From the NCBI RefSeq assembly GCF_020831925.1, contig NZ_JAFIFQ010000007.1:30264-94263 (forward strand): a stretch of 64,000 nt of DNA. Reading direction: 5' to 3'. Positions 16,301-25,251 of the stretch are shown here, piece after piece. How positions within the stretch are numbered: position 1 is the stretch's first letter; every line of letters starts with the position of its first letter. Origin of the DNA: Alkalimonas sp. (GTDB lineage: Bacteria > Pseudomonadota > Gammaproteobacteria > Enterobacterales > Alteromonadaceae). The notes under the pieces are model-generated. The model was given only the letters and a program-made list of their open reading frames with translations. It was not told the origin of the DNA and did not search any database. Both the position numbers and the translations under genes were made by a program.

Positions 16301-17383
16301 TTGTTACACAATCTAGACGATAAAAGACATCTGCAGTTCTGGCTGCTACACACCTTAGGCTGGATAGGCTTTGCCGTGGTGCATTATCTTGGCTCCTTGG
16401 TGTTGGAAGTGCGGAATGCCTACTTTTGGGTGGTGATGCTTGATACCTTTGTTGGCTGGCTGCTTACCATACCACTGCGTTACATTTATCAACGGGCCTG
16501 GTATTGGCATCCATTGAAAATGATGCTGACCGTATTGCTGTTAGCTACTCTGGTCGGTGTGGTCTGGACAATTTTTAAAAACCATACCTATTGGGAAATT
16601 TATCGCCATGGCTTTCAGCCCAAAAGCTGGAACTGGGTGCAGTTGTATCTGCGAAATGCCCAGGTGTCGTTTTATGTGATTTTAAGCTGGAGCGGTCTCT
16701 ATTTTGGTATCAAGTATTACCAGACGCTGCAGCGGGAAAAGCAAAAGCTGTTAACAGCCACCAACCGGGCGCACGAAGCTCAGTTGAAAATGCTGCGTTA
16801 CCAGTTAAACCCCCACTTTTTGTTTAATACCTTAAACGCTATTTCTACTTTGGTATTGACCCGGGAAAACGATACGGCGGAAAAAATGGTCACTCGGCTG
16901 AGTGATTTCTTGCGCTACTCCTTGTACAAGGACCCAATCAAAAAGGTCCCTTTGCAACAGGAAATCAGTGCTGCCCGCTTGTATCTGGAGATTGAAAAGG
17001 TTCGTTTTTCAGAGCGTTTGAAAGTGACTTTTGAAGTGAGTGAGGATGCATGTCAGGCACTTGTGCCGAGTTTGATCTTGCAACCCCTGATTGAAAATGC
17101 CATAAAGTATGCTGTTGCCACTCAGGTTGATGGCGGACACATCGCTATATCGGCGAAAAAGTTTGGTCACGATCTGTTGTTGGAAGTTGCTGATAATGGG
17201 CCAGGCGTACCTTTGGATGGTGGATTACCAAAGTCAGAGCATAGTGGTGTTGGTTTGGTAAATACCCGCGAACGGCTGGCTGCCCTCTATGATCACAATT
17301 TCTCGCTGGTATTGACGCACAACGAGCCGCAGGGACTGAAGGTTAATATTCGCATTCCCTATGAACTTGATATTACGGAATAA
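16301..17383 (+). CDS. LytS/AlgZ-type sensor histidine kinase
   Basis: A 360-aa inner-membrane kinase. Four hydrophobic helices span residues ~10-140, then a short coiled linker leads to the His_kinase domain with LRYQLNPHFLFNTLNAIST (the phospho-accepting His) and the ATPase motifs LILQPLIENAIKYAV (N box) and LEVADNGPGVP plus SGVGLVNTRERL (G boxes). The start is a TTG at 16301 with a weak ribosome site; no ATG fits before the first helix, so it is uncertain. It is 5 bp from the cognate LytTR regulator and certainly co-transcribed. The signal sensed is unknown. Confidence 0.88.
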   Translation: MLHNLDDKRHLQFWLLHTLGWIGFAVVHYLGSLVLEVRNAYFWVVMLDTFVGWLLTIPLRYIYQRAWYWHPLKMMLTVLLLATLVGVVWTIFKNHTYWEIYRHGFQPKSWNWVQLYLRNAQVSFYVILSWSGLYFGIKYYQTLQREKQKLLTATNRAHEAQLKMLRYQLNPHFLFNTLNAISTLVLTRENDTAEKMVTRLSDFLRYSLYKDPIKKVPLQQEISAARLYLEIEKVRFSERLKVTFEVSEDACQALVPSLILQPLIENAIKYAVATQVDGGHIAISAKKFGHDLLLEVADNGPGVPLDGGLPKSEHSGVGLVNTRERLAALYDHNFSLVLTHNEPQGLKVNIRIPYELDITE

Positions 17384-17388
17384 TACGC

Positions 17389-18210
17389 ATGCTAAACGTC
17401 GTAGTTGTCGATGATGAACCATTGGCCCGCAAAGGGATGTTATATCGGCTTGGCGATTATAAAAACCTGAAGGTAGTCGCTGAGTGCGGCAATGGGAAAG
17501 AGGCTTTGGAAGCGATCGCCAAGCACCAACCTGAGCTGGTATTTTTGGATGTTGAGATGCCGGGTATGGACGGCTTTGCTGTGCTTGAGCAATTGCAAAA
17601 CCAACAGTTACCGATGCCGTACATTATTTTTGTCACCGCCTATGATCACTATGCGCTGGCTGCTTTTGATGTCAATGCTATTGACTATGTGCTCAAGCCG
17701 GTCGAAGCGGGGCGCTTAAAAGCTGCTATTGATAAGGCACTTAAAGCCTTTGAAAGCCGGGATGATCAGAAACACAAATCACAACTGGCCGAGGTCGTTT
17801 CGCGTTTAACAGGGGATGCTGCTGAAACTATCCTGGAGCGGCTTAGCAACGAAGAGCCGGTGGTAGACTCGCGCTACCCGGATGCTATAAGCATTAAGGA
17901 CAGTGGCGAAATCACCCGGGTGATGGTCATTGATATTGATTGGGTCGATGCTGCCGGCGATTACATGTGCATTCATACCCGCGATGGTCAAACCCATATT
18001 TTGCGCAAAACCATGAAAGAGCTGGAGCAAGAGCTGGACCCTCGCTTGTTTGTCCGAGTGCACCGCTCTGCCATTGTCAACGTCAACACCATTGTGAAAC
18101 TGCAGATGCTACCCAACGGCGAGCATCAACTGATGCTGAGCAACGACCAGACCGTGAAAGTCAGTCGCAGCTACAAAGATCGGGTGAAGCAGGTGTTTAA
18201 AGGCGCTTAA
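17389..18210 (+). CDS. LytTR family response regulator
   Basis: A 273-aa transcription factor. The N-terminal receiver domain has VVVDDEPLAR (acidic pocket), FLDVEMPGMDG (phospho-accepting Asp), VTAYDHYA and YVLKPVEAGRL (conserved Lys). The C-terminal LytTR DNA-binding domain (~170-270) includes IDWVDAAGDYMCIHTRDG, LDPRLFVRVHRSAIVN and VSRSYKDRVKQVF. It partners the LytS-type kinase just upstream. It converges on pfkA with overlapping stop codons (4 nt). Targets cannot be inferred. Confidence 0.92.
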   Translation: MLNVVVVDDEPLARKGMLYRLGDYKNLKVVAECGNGKEALEAIAKHQPELVFLDVEMPGMDGFAVLEQLQNQQLPMPYIIFVTAYDHYALAAFDVNAIDYVLKPVEAGRLKAAIDKALKAFESRDDQKHKSQLAEVVSRLTGDAAETILERLSNEEPVVDSRYPDAISIKDSGEITRVMVIDIDWVDAAGDYMCIHTRDGQTHILRKTMKELEQELDPRLFVRVHRSAIVNVNTIVKLQMLPNGEHQLMLSNDQTVKVSRSYKDRVKQVFKGA

Positions 18211-19202
18211 TCGTTGGCCACCTGCTGTTGCCAGCGCAGCAGGTAAGGGTCAATGCGCTTTTTATGTTCGCCACTGGCTTGCAGCGGGTAGAGGCACGCC
18301 TGATGATTCACTTCGCCTGCCATCATAAGATGAGCGCCCCCAAGCAGTTGCTCCACGGCATAAGCTCCCAGTTTGGTTGCGAGGATCCGATCTGCTCCGA
18401 CCGGTGAGCCGCCACGTTGAATATGACCAAGCACACAAGCACGACACTCAATGCCAATGGCTTTGGTTATATCGGCTGCCAGAGCTGTGCTGCCCCCTGG
18501 GTAGCAATGCTCTGCCATCACTATAATGTAGCTGCTTTTGCCTTTAACCACCTGGGCATTTTGAATAGGGCGGATCACAGCATCCAGCTCGCCAGGCTTG
18601 AGTACACCAAGCTCCGGACAAATAATTTGCTCTGCGCCGCTGGCAATTCCCGCCGACAAGGCAATAAAACCACTGTGCCTACCCATTAACTCGACCAGAA
18701 AAATACGCTCGAACGCATCGGCAGTATCGCGGATTTTATCAATCGCATCCAATGCTGTATCAATGGCAGTGGCATAACCGATGGTGGCATCGGTGCCATC
18801 AACATCGTTATCGATGGTGCCGGGCAAGCCGAGGATCTGACCTTTGTAGTGTTGTGCTATGGCTAAAGCCCCTTTGAAACTGCCATCACCACCAATGACC
18901 AGCAAGGCATCGAGCTGCATCTGCCGCAGGGTATTTGCTGCTGCTTTAGCGCCTTCTTCCGTGTGCATGGCTGGACAACGGGCACTTTTTAATAGGGTTC
19001 CGCCAAGGTGAATGATGTGTTGAACGTGATAGGGCAGCAACTTTTTATAGTCACCTTCTATCAGGCCATTAAAACCATGCGAAAAGCCAACGACCTCAAT
19101 CTGATGAGCAGCCGCAGTTAGAACAATGGAACGAATGCAGGCATTCATCCCCGGAGCATCGCCACCTGAAGTTAACACGCCAATCCGTCGTATCGATGTC
19201 AT
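18207..19202 (-). CDS. pfkA: 6-phosphofructokinase, ATP-dependent type
   Basis: Phosphorylates fructose-6-phosphate in the Embden-Meyerhof pathway. This 331-aa protein has VLTSGGDAPGMNACIR (N-terminal), VIGGDGSFKGA and GLPGTIDNDVDGTDATIGY, the latter holding the catalytic Asp. The Gly in GGDGS and the Gly before TIDND, where PPi-dependent enzymes have Asp and Lys, indicate the ATP type. LVELMGRHSGFIA binds substrate. Start ATG 19202 was preferred to 19244 because family homology begins at MTSIRRIGVLTSGGD. The overlap of stops with the LytTR gene is only 4 nt. Confidence 0.92.
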   Translation of the reverse strand: MTSIRRIGVLTSGGDAPGMNACIRSIVLTAAAHQIEVVGFSHGFNGLIEGDYKKLLPYHVQHIIHLGGTLLKSARCPAMHTEEGAKAAANTLRQMQLDALLVIGGDGSFKGALAIAQHYKGQILGLPGTIDNDVDGTDATIGYATAIDTALDAIDKIRDTADAFERIFLVELMGRHSGFIALSAGIASGAEQIICPELGVLKPGELDAVIRPIQNAQVVKGKSSYIIVMAEHCYPGGSTALAADITKAIGIECRACVLGHIQRGGSPVGADRILATKLGAYAVEQLLGGAHLMMAGEVNHQACLYPLQASGEHKKRIDPYLLRWQQQVAND

Positions 19203-19372
19203 AAAGTTGCCCCAGTATCTGTCTGAATCAAGGCAGTATAGCAAAGTTAGTCGCAGGGATGTTGATCTGTCGCAAGTCGCATACTTCGTTCATTTCACTG
19301 AAACAAGGCGACTTTTTTCCCTTAATAAGCGACAATAACCGCTGTTATTTACCTCTTAGAGGCACCCCTGCA

Positions 19373-20344
19373 ATGCATCAGGTTTCCGGTCGCGCACTTC
19401 TTGGTTTCAGTCTGGCATTTACCACGGCTGTGCTTTGGGGCATTTTACCGATCGTACTTAAAGTGCTGTTGGATTTTCTAACAGCAAGTACCCTGACTGG
19501 TATTCGGTTTTTAGTTGCCGCTCTGATGGTTGGCGCCTGGCTGGTTTGGCAAGGGCAGTGGCCACGGCTGAGCTTGCTAAGCCGGCAAGGGATCCTATTG
19601 TTATTGGTTGCCATTGCTGGCTTGCTGGCCAATTACCTGATGTACATGTCTGGCTTAAATTACCTGACCGCAGAAACTGGCCAGTTGCTAATTCAGCTGG
19701 CACCTTTTTTGATGATGCTCGGCGGTGTTTGGATTTTTAAAGAGCGCTTGCAGTTCTGGCAGAAAGTTGGTGCGGCCATTCTGTTGGCGGGCTTATTGCT
19801 GTTTTTTAATGAGCGGTTGCTGGATTTACTGACTTCCATCAGTGAAGAGAGCATAGGTTTATTGCTGATCATTGGCGCAGCTGTTACCTGGGCAGCCTAT
19901 GCGTTGGCGCAAAAGCAATTGCTGGTGCACTACAGCTCCAAGCAAATTATGGTGTTGATATACTGCGCCGGAGCCTTGGTGTTTATGCCACTATCGGATT
20001 TGCAACCTTTACTGCAGTTGACGGGCTGGCACTGGGCTTTCTTGCTGTTTTGCTGCCTGAATACCGTGGTGGCCTATGGCGCTTTTGCTGAAGCCATGCA
20101 CCATTGGGAAGCATCTAAAGTCAGTGCAGTGCTAGCCATTACGCCGTTAGTGACCATAGTGGTAGCTAAAGGCCTGCACGCGCTGCAGCCAGACTGGCTG
20201 TCACCTGAGCCACTAAATGCTTGGGCAATTATAGGCGCTTGTCTGGTGGTGGTCGGATCGATGACCACCGCTTTATCGCCATTGTGGGGCCAGTACCACG
20301 CTCGTTACTCCGCGAGGCAGCAACAAAAACGCCGCAGTTTGTAA
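19373..20344 (+). CDS. EamA/DMT superfamily permease
   Basis: A 323-aa membrane protein with ten predicted hydrophobic helices in two EamA repeats. Typical motifs are AVLWGILPIVLKVLL near the start, LTGIRFLVAALMVGAWL, and in the second repeat GAAVTWAAYALAQKQLL. Members export metabolites or amino acids, but the substrate cannot be told. Start ATG 19373 has AGAGG about 10 nt upstream; the frame from 19259 is an extension without homology. Its stop codon lies inside the terminator hairpin shared with pyk. Confidence 0.85.
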   Translation: MHQVSGRALLGFSLAFTTAVLWGILPIVLKVLLDFLTASTLTGIRFLVAALMVGAWLVWQGQWPRLSLLSRQGILLLLVAIAGLLANYLMYMSGLNYLTAETGQLLIQLAPFLMMLGGVWIFKERLQFWQKVGAAILLAGLLLFFNERLLDLLTSISEESIGLLLIIGAAVTWAAYALAQKQLLVHYSSKQIMVLIYCAGALVFMPLSDLQPLLQLTGWHWAFLLFCCLNTVVAYGAFAEAMHHWEASKVSAVLAITPLVTIVVAKGLHALQPDWLSPEPLNAWAIIGACLVVVGSMTTALSPLWGQYHARYSARQQQKRRSL

Positions 20345-20356
20345 CTGCGGCGTTTT
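20326..20356. terminator. Bidirectional terminator between EamA gene and pyk
   Basis: A perfect 14-bp stem (20326-20339 with 20343-20356) with a TGT loop. The arms begin with AAAA and end with TTTT, so either strand gives a terminator. The EamA stop codon (20342-20344) is within the loop/stem. Confidence 0.92.
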
Positions 20357-20394
20357 GAGTTGACTGGGTAGTCTGGCGAGCTGGTTTCGTTGCT

Positions 20395-21831
20395 CTATTT
20401 AACCTGCACAATTTTACAGGTATTAGATGCGCCTATGGTTTCCATTTGATCGCCATGAGTTAACATCACCAAATCACCACTTTTCAAGCCGGCGGCGCTG
20501 GCAATGCACTGAATGGCACTGTGCGCCAGCTCATTGGCTGGAATAGCGCGGGTATCAAAGAAGGCAGGATAAACACCTCGGTACAACGCCAGTTTATTCA
20601 GGGTCTTCTGATGGCGGGATAAAGCATAAATTGGCTGGGTCGAGGTAATGCGCGACATCAGTTTGGCTGTGTAGCCAGACTCAGTCAAAGCGATGATGGC
20701 TTTAATGCCTGGCAAGTGATTGGCCGCATACATGGCGGACATAGCAATAGTTTCACTGACATCGCCAAAGGTTTCTTCCATCCGGTGCTTGGACACCTTG
20801 ATGCTGGGGTGTTTCTCTGCGCCAATACATACCCGCGCCATAGCATCAACGGTTTCTGTTGGGTAAGAGCCGGCCGCAGTCTCTGCTGAGAGCATCACGG
20901 CATCTGTGCCGTCCAGAACCGCATTGGCAACGTCCATCACTTCTGCACGGGTTGGCATTGGACTTTCAATCATCGACTCCATCATCTGAGTTGCCGTGAT
21001 CACAATACGGTTCAATTGCCGACTGCGGGCAATAATACGCTTTTGTTGACCGACCAGCTCGGCATCACCGATTTCAACACCCAGATCGCCACGTGCAACC
21101 ATAACTGCGTCCGACGCAAGAATGATATCATCCAGGGTTTCATTATCGGCAACGGCTTCGGCACGTTCGATTTTGGCCATAATGCGTGCTTCTGAGCCTG
21201 CCGTTAAAGCAAGCTCCCGGGCCAGTCGCAAGTCATCGCCACAGCGCGGGAAAGAAACCGCCAGATAGTCGACATCAATTTCAGCTGCCAGCTTGATGTC
21301 TTCTTTGTCCTTGTCGGTCAGGGCAGGGGCCGATAAGCCGCCTCCCTGACGATTAATGCCTTTGTTGTTGCTTAGCTTGCCGGCAACCGTGACTTTGGTG
21401 TGGACTTTGCTACCATCGACGCCAGTCACCTGCAATTGAATACGGCCATCATCCAGCAACAGAATATCGCCAGGTTGGACATCCTGTGGCAATTCTTTGT
21501 AATCAATACCAACCTGATCGATATTACCTGCACCTTTCGGCAGGCTGGCATCCAGCAAAAAAGGTTGATCAGCTTTCAGTACTACAGAGCCTTCAGAGAA
21601 GGTAGATACTCGTATTTTAGGGCCTTGCAAGTCGCCTAAGATGGCTACATGGGTACCAGTCTTATTGGCAGCTGCTCGCACCATAGCTGCGCGTTGGCGG
21701 TGGTCATCGGCCGTGCCATGAGAAAAGTTGAAGCGAAAAACCGTGGCACCTTTACGGATCAGTTGCTCAATCGCTGCTTCGGTATTGGTAGCCGGGCCTA
21801 AGGTCGCGACAATTTTAGTTCTTCTTGGCAT
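20395..21831 (-). CDS. pyk: Pyruvate kinase
   Basis: Converts phosphoenolpyruvate and ADP to pyruvate and ATP. The 478-aa protein has [13 protein letters not shown] at the N-terminus, [22 protein letters not shown], the catalytic [10 protein letters not shown] (Lys, Glu), [13 protein letters not shown] and the [10 protein letters not shown] effector-region motif; it is complete and of PykA type. The start is ATG 21831 with AGGAG 6 nt upstream; the TTG before it is not needed. A HexR-type palindrome lies about 46 bp upstream of the start, linking it to the ED regulon. hexR is the next gene upstream on the same strand but ends in its own terminator. Confidence 0.95.
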   Translation of the reverse strand: MPRRTKIVATLGPATNTEAAIEQLIRKGATVFRFNFSHGTADDHRQRAAMVRAAANKTGTHVAILGDLQGPKIRVSTFSEGSVVLKADQPFLLDASLPKGAGNIDQVGIDYKELPQDVQPGDILLLDDGRIQLQVTGVDGSKVHTKVTVAGKLSNNKGINRQGGGLSAPALTDKDKEDIKLAAEIDVDYLAVSFPRCGDDLRLARELALTAGSEARIMAKIERAEAVADNETLDDIILASDAVMVARGDLGVEIGDAELVGQQKRIIARSRQLNRIVITATQMMESMIESPMPTRAEVMDVANAVLDGTDAVMLSAETAAGSYPTETVDAMARVCIGAEKHPSIKVSKHRMEETFGDVSETIAMSAMYAANHLPGIKAIIALTESGYTAKLMSRITSTQPIYALSRHQKTLNKLALYRGVYPAFFDTRAIPANELAHSAIQCIASAAGLKSGDLVMLTHGDQMETIGASNTCKIVQVK

Positions 21832-21876
21832 CAATTGCTCCTGAATGTGGGGATGAACGATTCACCATTAGTGTAA

Positions 21877-21891
21877 TGTAATTTTATTACA
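21877..21891 (-). promoter_or_regulatory. HexR-type operator upstream of pyk
   Basis: TGTAATTTTATTACA, an almost perfect palindrome matching the HexR consensus TGTAATTAAATTACA known from Shewanella and other gammaproteobacteria. It lies 46-60 bp ahead of the pyk start, and a possible -10 TATTCT overlaps its upstream edge. Confidence 0.85.
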
Positions 21892-21922
21892 GAATACAGC
21901 GCAGCTAAGAAAATAAATAACG

Positions 21923-21948
21923 AAACTGGCAAGCTCGGTTGCCAGTTT
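21923..21948 (-). terminator. Terminator of hexR
   Basis: A 10-bp perfect stem (21923-21932 with 21939-21948) and 6-nt loop, directly after the hexR stop. On the minus strand it is followed by a T-rich stretch. This separates hexR from pyk. Confidence 0.75.
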
Positions 21949-21958
21949 AACGCTTGAC

Positions 21959-22816
21959 TCAGGCCGGAAAATCTTTCTTTTCAAAACGGGAGCCGCGCAA
22001 ACTGTCTTTTACTTTCTTAAGATTTTCCCTGAACTTAGAACCACGACGCAGGGTAAAGCCAGTCGCCAAAATATCGATCAACACCAGTTGTGCAACCCGT
22101 GATGCCATCGGCATGTACATGTCGGTGTCTTCCGGCACATCCAGCGACAACACCAAAGTGCACTCCCGTGCCAGCGGGCTGTCGTAAGCGGTAATGCCGA
22201 TGACAGTCGCATCGTTTTCGCGGGCTATGGCTGCAATATCGCACAGGTTCTTGGTGCGGCCGGTGTGGCTGATACAAACCACCACATCACCTTCTGCACT
22301 ATTAATAGCTGACATTCGCTGCATCACGATGTCGTCGAAGCACACCACTGGGACATTAAAACGAAAGAACTTGTTCTGAGCATCATGCGCCACGGAGGCC
22401 GAAGCACCTAACCCAAAGAAAGAAATTTTCTTGGCCTGAGTTAATACGTCGACAGCACGGTTGATGGTGTTGATATCCACATTGTGGCGGGCTGAATCGA
22501 GTGCTGCCATGGTGGACTCAAAGATTTTCGCGGTGTAGGCCTCCGGGCCATCTTCTTCTTCAACATGACGATTTACGTAAGGCGTACCATTGGCCAGGCT
22601 CTGCGCCAGGTGCAACTTGAAATCCGGAAAGCCTTTGGTATCCAAGCGGCGACAAAAGCGGTTTACGGTTGGCTCACTGACATCCGCCATTTTGGCCAAA
22701 GCAGCTATACTGCTATGAATGGTGGTCTGTGGATTGGCTAGGATAACTTCAGCGACTTTACGCTCAGACTTGCTGAAGTTAGCGACACTGTTGACTATTT
22801 TTTCAAGTACATTCAT
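21959..22816 (-). CDS. hexR: HexR, RpiR-family regulator of central sugar metabolism
   Basis: A 285-aa transcription factor with an N-terminal RpiR helix-turn-helix (residues ~1-77: FSKSERKVAEVILANP, MADVSEPTVNRFCRRLDTKGFPDFKL) and a C-terminal SIS sugar-phosphate domain (FFGLGASASVAHDAQNKF, VVVCISHTGRTKNL). HexR binds KDPG, the ED intermediate, and in that state releases DNA. Divergence from zwf and the perfect palindrome in the shared spacer support the identification and autoregulation. Start ATG 22816 is the natural family N-terminus (MNVLEKI). Confidence 0.95.
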   Translation of the reverse strand: MNVLEKIVNSVANFSKSERKVAEVILANPQTTIHSSIAALAKMADVSEPTVNRFCRRLDTKGFPDFKLHLAQSLANGTPYVNRHVEEEDGPEAYTAKIFESTMAALDSARHNVDINTINRAVDVLTQAKKISFFGLGASASVAHDAQNKFFRFNVPVVCFDDIVMQRMSAINSAEGDVVVCISHTGRTKNLCDIAAIARENDATVIGITAYDSPLARECTLVLSLDVPEDTDMYMPMASRVAQLVLIDILATGFTLRRGSKFRENLKKVKDSLRGSRFEKKDFPA

Positions 22817-22936
22817 TCCAAGCTTCCTGGTTGTGCGACCTGGTCAGTCGGCGAGCCGGTGTAATAGTGGTTGTTATACATCCAAACCCGGTTACAGAAA
22901 AGTATTTATTTTACCACAGTTGATCGCTACAGCCGT

Positions 22937-22965
22937 TATAAAGGTGGCTAACTGGGCGTATAATA
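22937..22965 (+). promoter_or_regulatory. Candidate zwf promoter
   Basis: TTATAA (22937-22942) and a perfect TATAAT (22960-22965) are 17 bp apart. The HexR palindrome begins 18 bp after the -10 box, a position where the regulator would act as a roadblock. Confidence 0.45.
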
Positions 22966-22982
22966 GGTTACTTAAGCATATT

Positions 22983-22997
22983 TGTAATTTAATTACA
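22983..22997. promoter_or_regulatory. HexR operator between hexR and zwf
   Basis: TGTAATTTAATTACA is a perfect palindrome around a central T and differs from the HexR consensus at no arm position. It lies between the divergent hexR and zwf genes. A second, shorter palindrome TGTAAAATTACA at 23048-23059, only 21 bp before the zwf ATG, may be a weaker accessory site. Confidence 0.9.
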
Positions 22998-23080
22998 ATA
23001 AGTCGGGTTTACAACACCGAAATGCTGCGTTAGTATGCGGTGGTTGTTGTAAAATTACATCTTTAGAACGGGACTAAATT

Positions 23081-24547
23081 ATGTCATCAGCAGCAAAAGC
23101 CTGTGATCTTCTGTTATTTGGCACCAAGGGCGATCTGGCACGTCGTAAATTATTACCAGCACTCTATCAGCTGGAAAAAGCCGGTTTAATGCATGATGAC
23201 AGTCGGGTTATTGGTATCGCCAGAGATGAGTTGGAGCAAAACGCTTATCAACAGCTGGTACGAAAAAACCTGGAAACCTTTATTAAGAAAGAGCCCATTG
23301 ACGAAGCCGTCTGGCAGCGCTTTCAGCAGCGCTTACTATACGTGCAACTGGATCTAACGGCTGCTGCCGACTACCAGAAACTTAGTGCTGTGGCGGATTG
23401 TGAGAAGCGGATCCCAGTCAGTTATTTTGCCACGCCGCCCGCTTTATTTGCCTCTATTTGCGCGGGTTTGCACTCAGCTGGACTGGCGGCCGATCCGGCC
23501 AGGGTGGTGCTGGAAAAACCGATTGGCCATGATCTGGAGTCGTCTCGCCAGATTAATGAGCAGGTCGCGCAGTATTTTCAAGAGTGCCAGGTGTACCGCA
23601 TTGATCACTATTTAGGAAAGGAAACTGTTTTAAACCTGTTAGCGCTCCGTTTTGCCAATGCCATTTTTGCCTCTAACTGGGACCACAATGCGATTGACCA
23701 TGTGCAAATTACCGTGGCCGAAGAGGTTGGCGTTGAAGGGCGCTGGAGCTATTACGACGATGCCGGCCAGATGCGCGATATGGTGCAAAACCATTTACTG
23801 CAGGTGCTCACCCTGATTGCGATGGAGCCACCAGCGCGATTGGATGCCGACAGCATTCGGGATGAGAAACTTAAAGTATTAAAAGCATTGCGGCCGATTG
23901 ATATCAGCAATGTGCATGAGAAAACGGTGCGGGGCCAATACGCGGGTGGCTATGTTGCCGGCGGCGCTGTGCCGGGCTACCTGGATGAAGAAGGCTCCCG
24001 TAATAACAGCAGCACCGAAACCTTCGTCGCCATAAAAGTAGATATCGATAACTGGCGCTGGGCTGGTGTGCCATTTTATTTGCGTACTGGCAAGCGCATG
24101 CCGGAAAAGCGCAGTGAAGTGGTTATTAGCTTCAAACCACAGCCACACAATATTTTCCATGAAACTTACAAACAGTTACCTGCCAATAAGCTGATTATTC
24201 GGCTGCAGCCGGACGAAGGCGTGGAAGTACAGGTGATGAATAAGATCCCTGGTCTTGGTGAAACTATGCAGTTACGGCAAACCAAGCTGGATTTAAGCTT
24301 TGATGAAACCTTCAGTTCTAAGCGAATTGCCGATGCTTATGAGCGCTTATTGCTCGAAGCCATGTTGGGTAATCAATATTTGTTTGTTCGTCGTGATGAA
24401 GTCGAGCATGCCTGGCGTTGGGTCGATGGCATTTTAGAAGCCTGGAAATCGACTGGTGAGCCACCCAAAAGCTATCAGGCAGGTAGCTGGGGGCCAGTGT
24501 CCGCCATTTCATTATTAGCGCGTGATGATCGCAACTGGGACGAGTAG
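23081..24547 (+). CDS. zwf: Glucose-6-phosphate 1-dehydrogenase
   Basis: First gene of the ED operon. The 488-aa enzyme oxidises glucose-6-phosphate to 6-phosphogluconolactone with NADP. It has the nucleotide-binding GTKGDLARRKLLPALYQL (Gly-x-x-Gly-Asp), VLEKPIGHDL, the active-site signature RIDHYLGKE, and YLRTGKRMPEKRSEVVISF. Length and motifs are complete. Five bases separate it from pgl. HexR control is expected from the palindromes upstream. Confidence 0.96.
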   Translation: MSSAAKACDLLLFGTKGDLARRKLLPALYQLEKAGLMHDDSRVIGIARDELEQNAYQQLVRKNLETFIKKEPIDEAVWQRFQQRLLYVQLDLTAAADYQKLSAVADCEKRIPVSYFATPPALFASICAGLHSAGLAADPARVVLEKPIGHDLESSRQINEQVAQYFQECQVYRIDHYLGKETVLNLLALRFANAIFASNWDHNAIDHVQITVAEEVGVEGRWSYYDDAGQMRDMVQNHLLQVLTLIAMEPPARLDADSIRDEKLKVLKALRPIDISNVHEKTVRGQYAGGYVAGGAVPGYLDEEGSRNNSSTETFVAIKVDIDNWRWAGVPFYLRTGKRMPEKRSEVVISFKPQPHNIFHETYKQLPANKLIIRLQPDEGVEVQVMNKIPGLGETMQLRQTKLDLSFDETFSSKRIADAYERLLLEAMLGNQYLFVRRDEVEHAWRWVDGILEAWKSTGEPPKSYQAGSWGPVSAISLLARDDRNWDE

Positions 24548-24555
24548 GAGGCATG

Positions 24556-25242
24556 ATGCAATTTCATCGTTTTGAAAACAGTGCTGCACTCAATAGCAAC
24601 TTCGCTGAGCGCTTAATTGACTTGCTGAAGGTTGGCATCGCTGAGCGCGGTCACGCTTATCTGGCTGTTTCTGGTGGCCGCACACCACAGGCACTGTTCA
24701 GTCATTTGGCTGGGACTGAGCTACCTTGGTCTAAAGTGACCATTACGCTGGCGGACGATCGCTGGCTGGCACCCGATGCCAAAGACAGTAATGAGCGCTT
24801 GGTGAAGTCGGTATTACTTCAGGATAAAGCCAGTGCCGCCAATTTTATCAGTCTGGTCACAACCAATGAGCGAGCTGAAGATGGCGCTGATGCTATTAAC
24901 AACCGACTGGCTGCCATCCCGACCTTTGATGCGGTTATTTTAGGCATGGGGGAGGATGGTCATACTGCCTCTTTATTTCCATGCAGTCAGGAACTGGCTG
25001 AAGGCTTGGCGATAACAAAGGATGCCCTGGCGGTGAATCCGACCACAGCGCCTTATCAACGGATGTCGCTCTCTAAACAACGTCTGCTGAATACGCGGCA
25101 CTTGTTTTTGCATTTGGTTGGTGCCGGCAAACTGCCGGTACTGAACCAAGCCGTAGCTGGTGATGATGTGATGCAGATGCCAATCCGCGCTTTCTTACAC
25201 CATCCCTGCGTTGATATCCAGGTGATGTTCGCTACCGAATAG
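24556..25242 (+). CDS. pgl: 6-phosphogluconolactonase
   Basis: A DevB-type lactonase (228-229 aa) hydrolysing 6-phosphogluconolactone to 6-phosphogluconate. Motifs include LAVSGGRTPQALFSHL, the strand ITLADDRWLAPDAKDSNERL and VILGMGEDGHTASLFP with the catalytic residues. Two ATGs are adjacent (24553 and 24556); I chose the second because AGGAGG ends 4 nt before it and only 1 nt before the first. Second gene of the ED operon. Confidence 0.93.
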   Translation: MQFHRFENSAALNSNFAERLIDLLKVGIAERGHAYLAVSGGRTPQALFSHLAGTELPWSKVTITLADDRWLAPDAKDSNERLVKSVLLQDKASAANFISLVTTNERAEDGADAINNRLAAIPTFDAVILGMGEDGHTASLFPCSQELAEGLAITKDALAVNPTTAPYQRMSLSKQRLLNTRHLFLHLVGAGKLPVLNQAVAGDDVMQMPIRAFLHHPCVDIQVMFATE

Positions 25243-25251
25243 AGGTTACTT

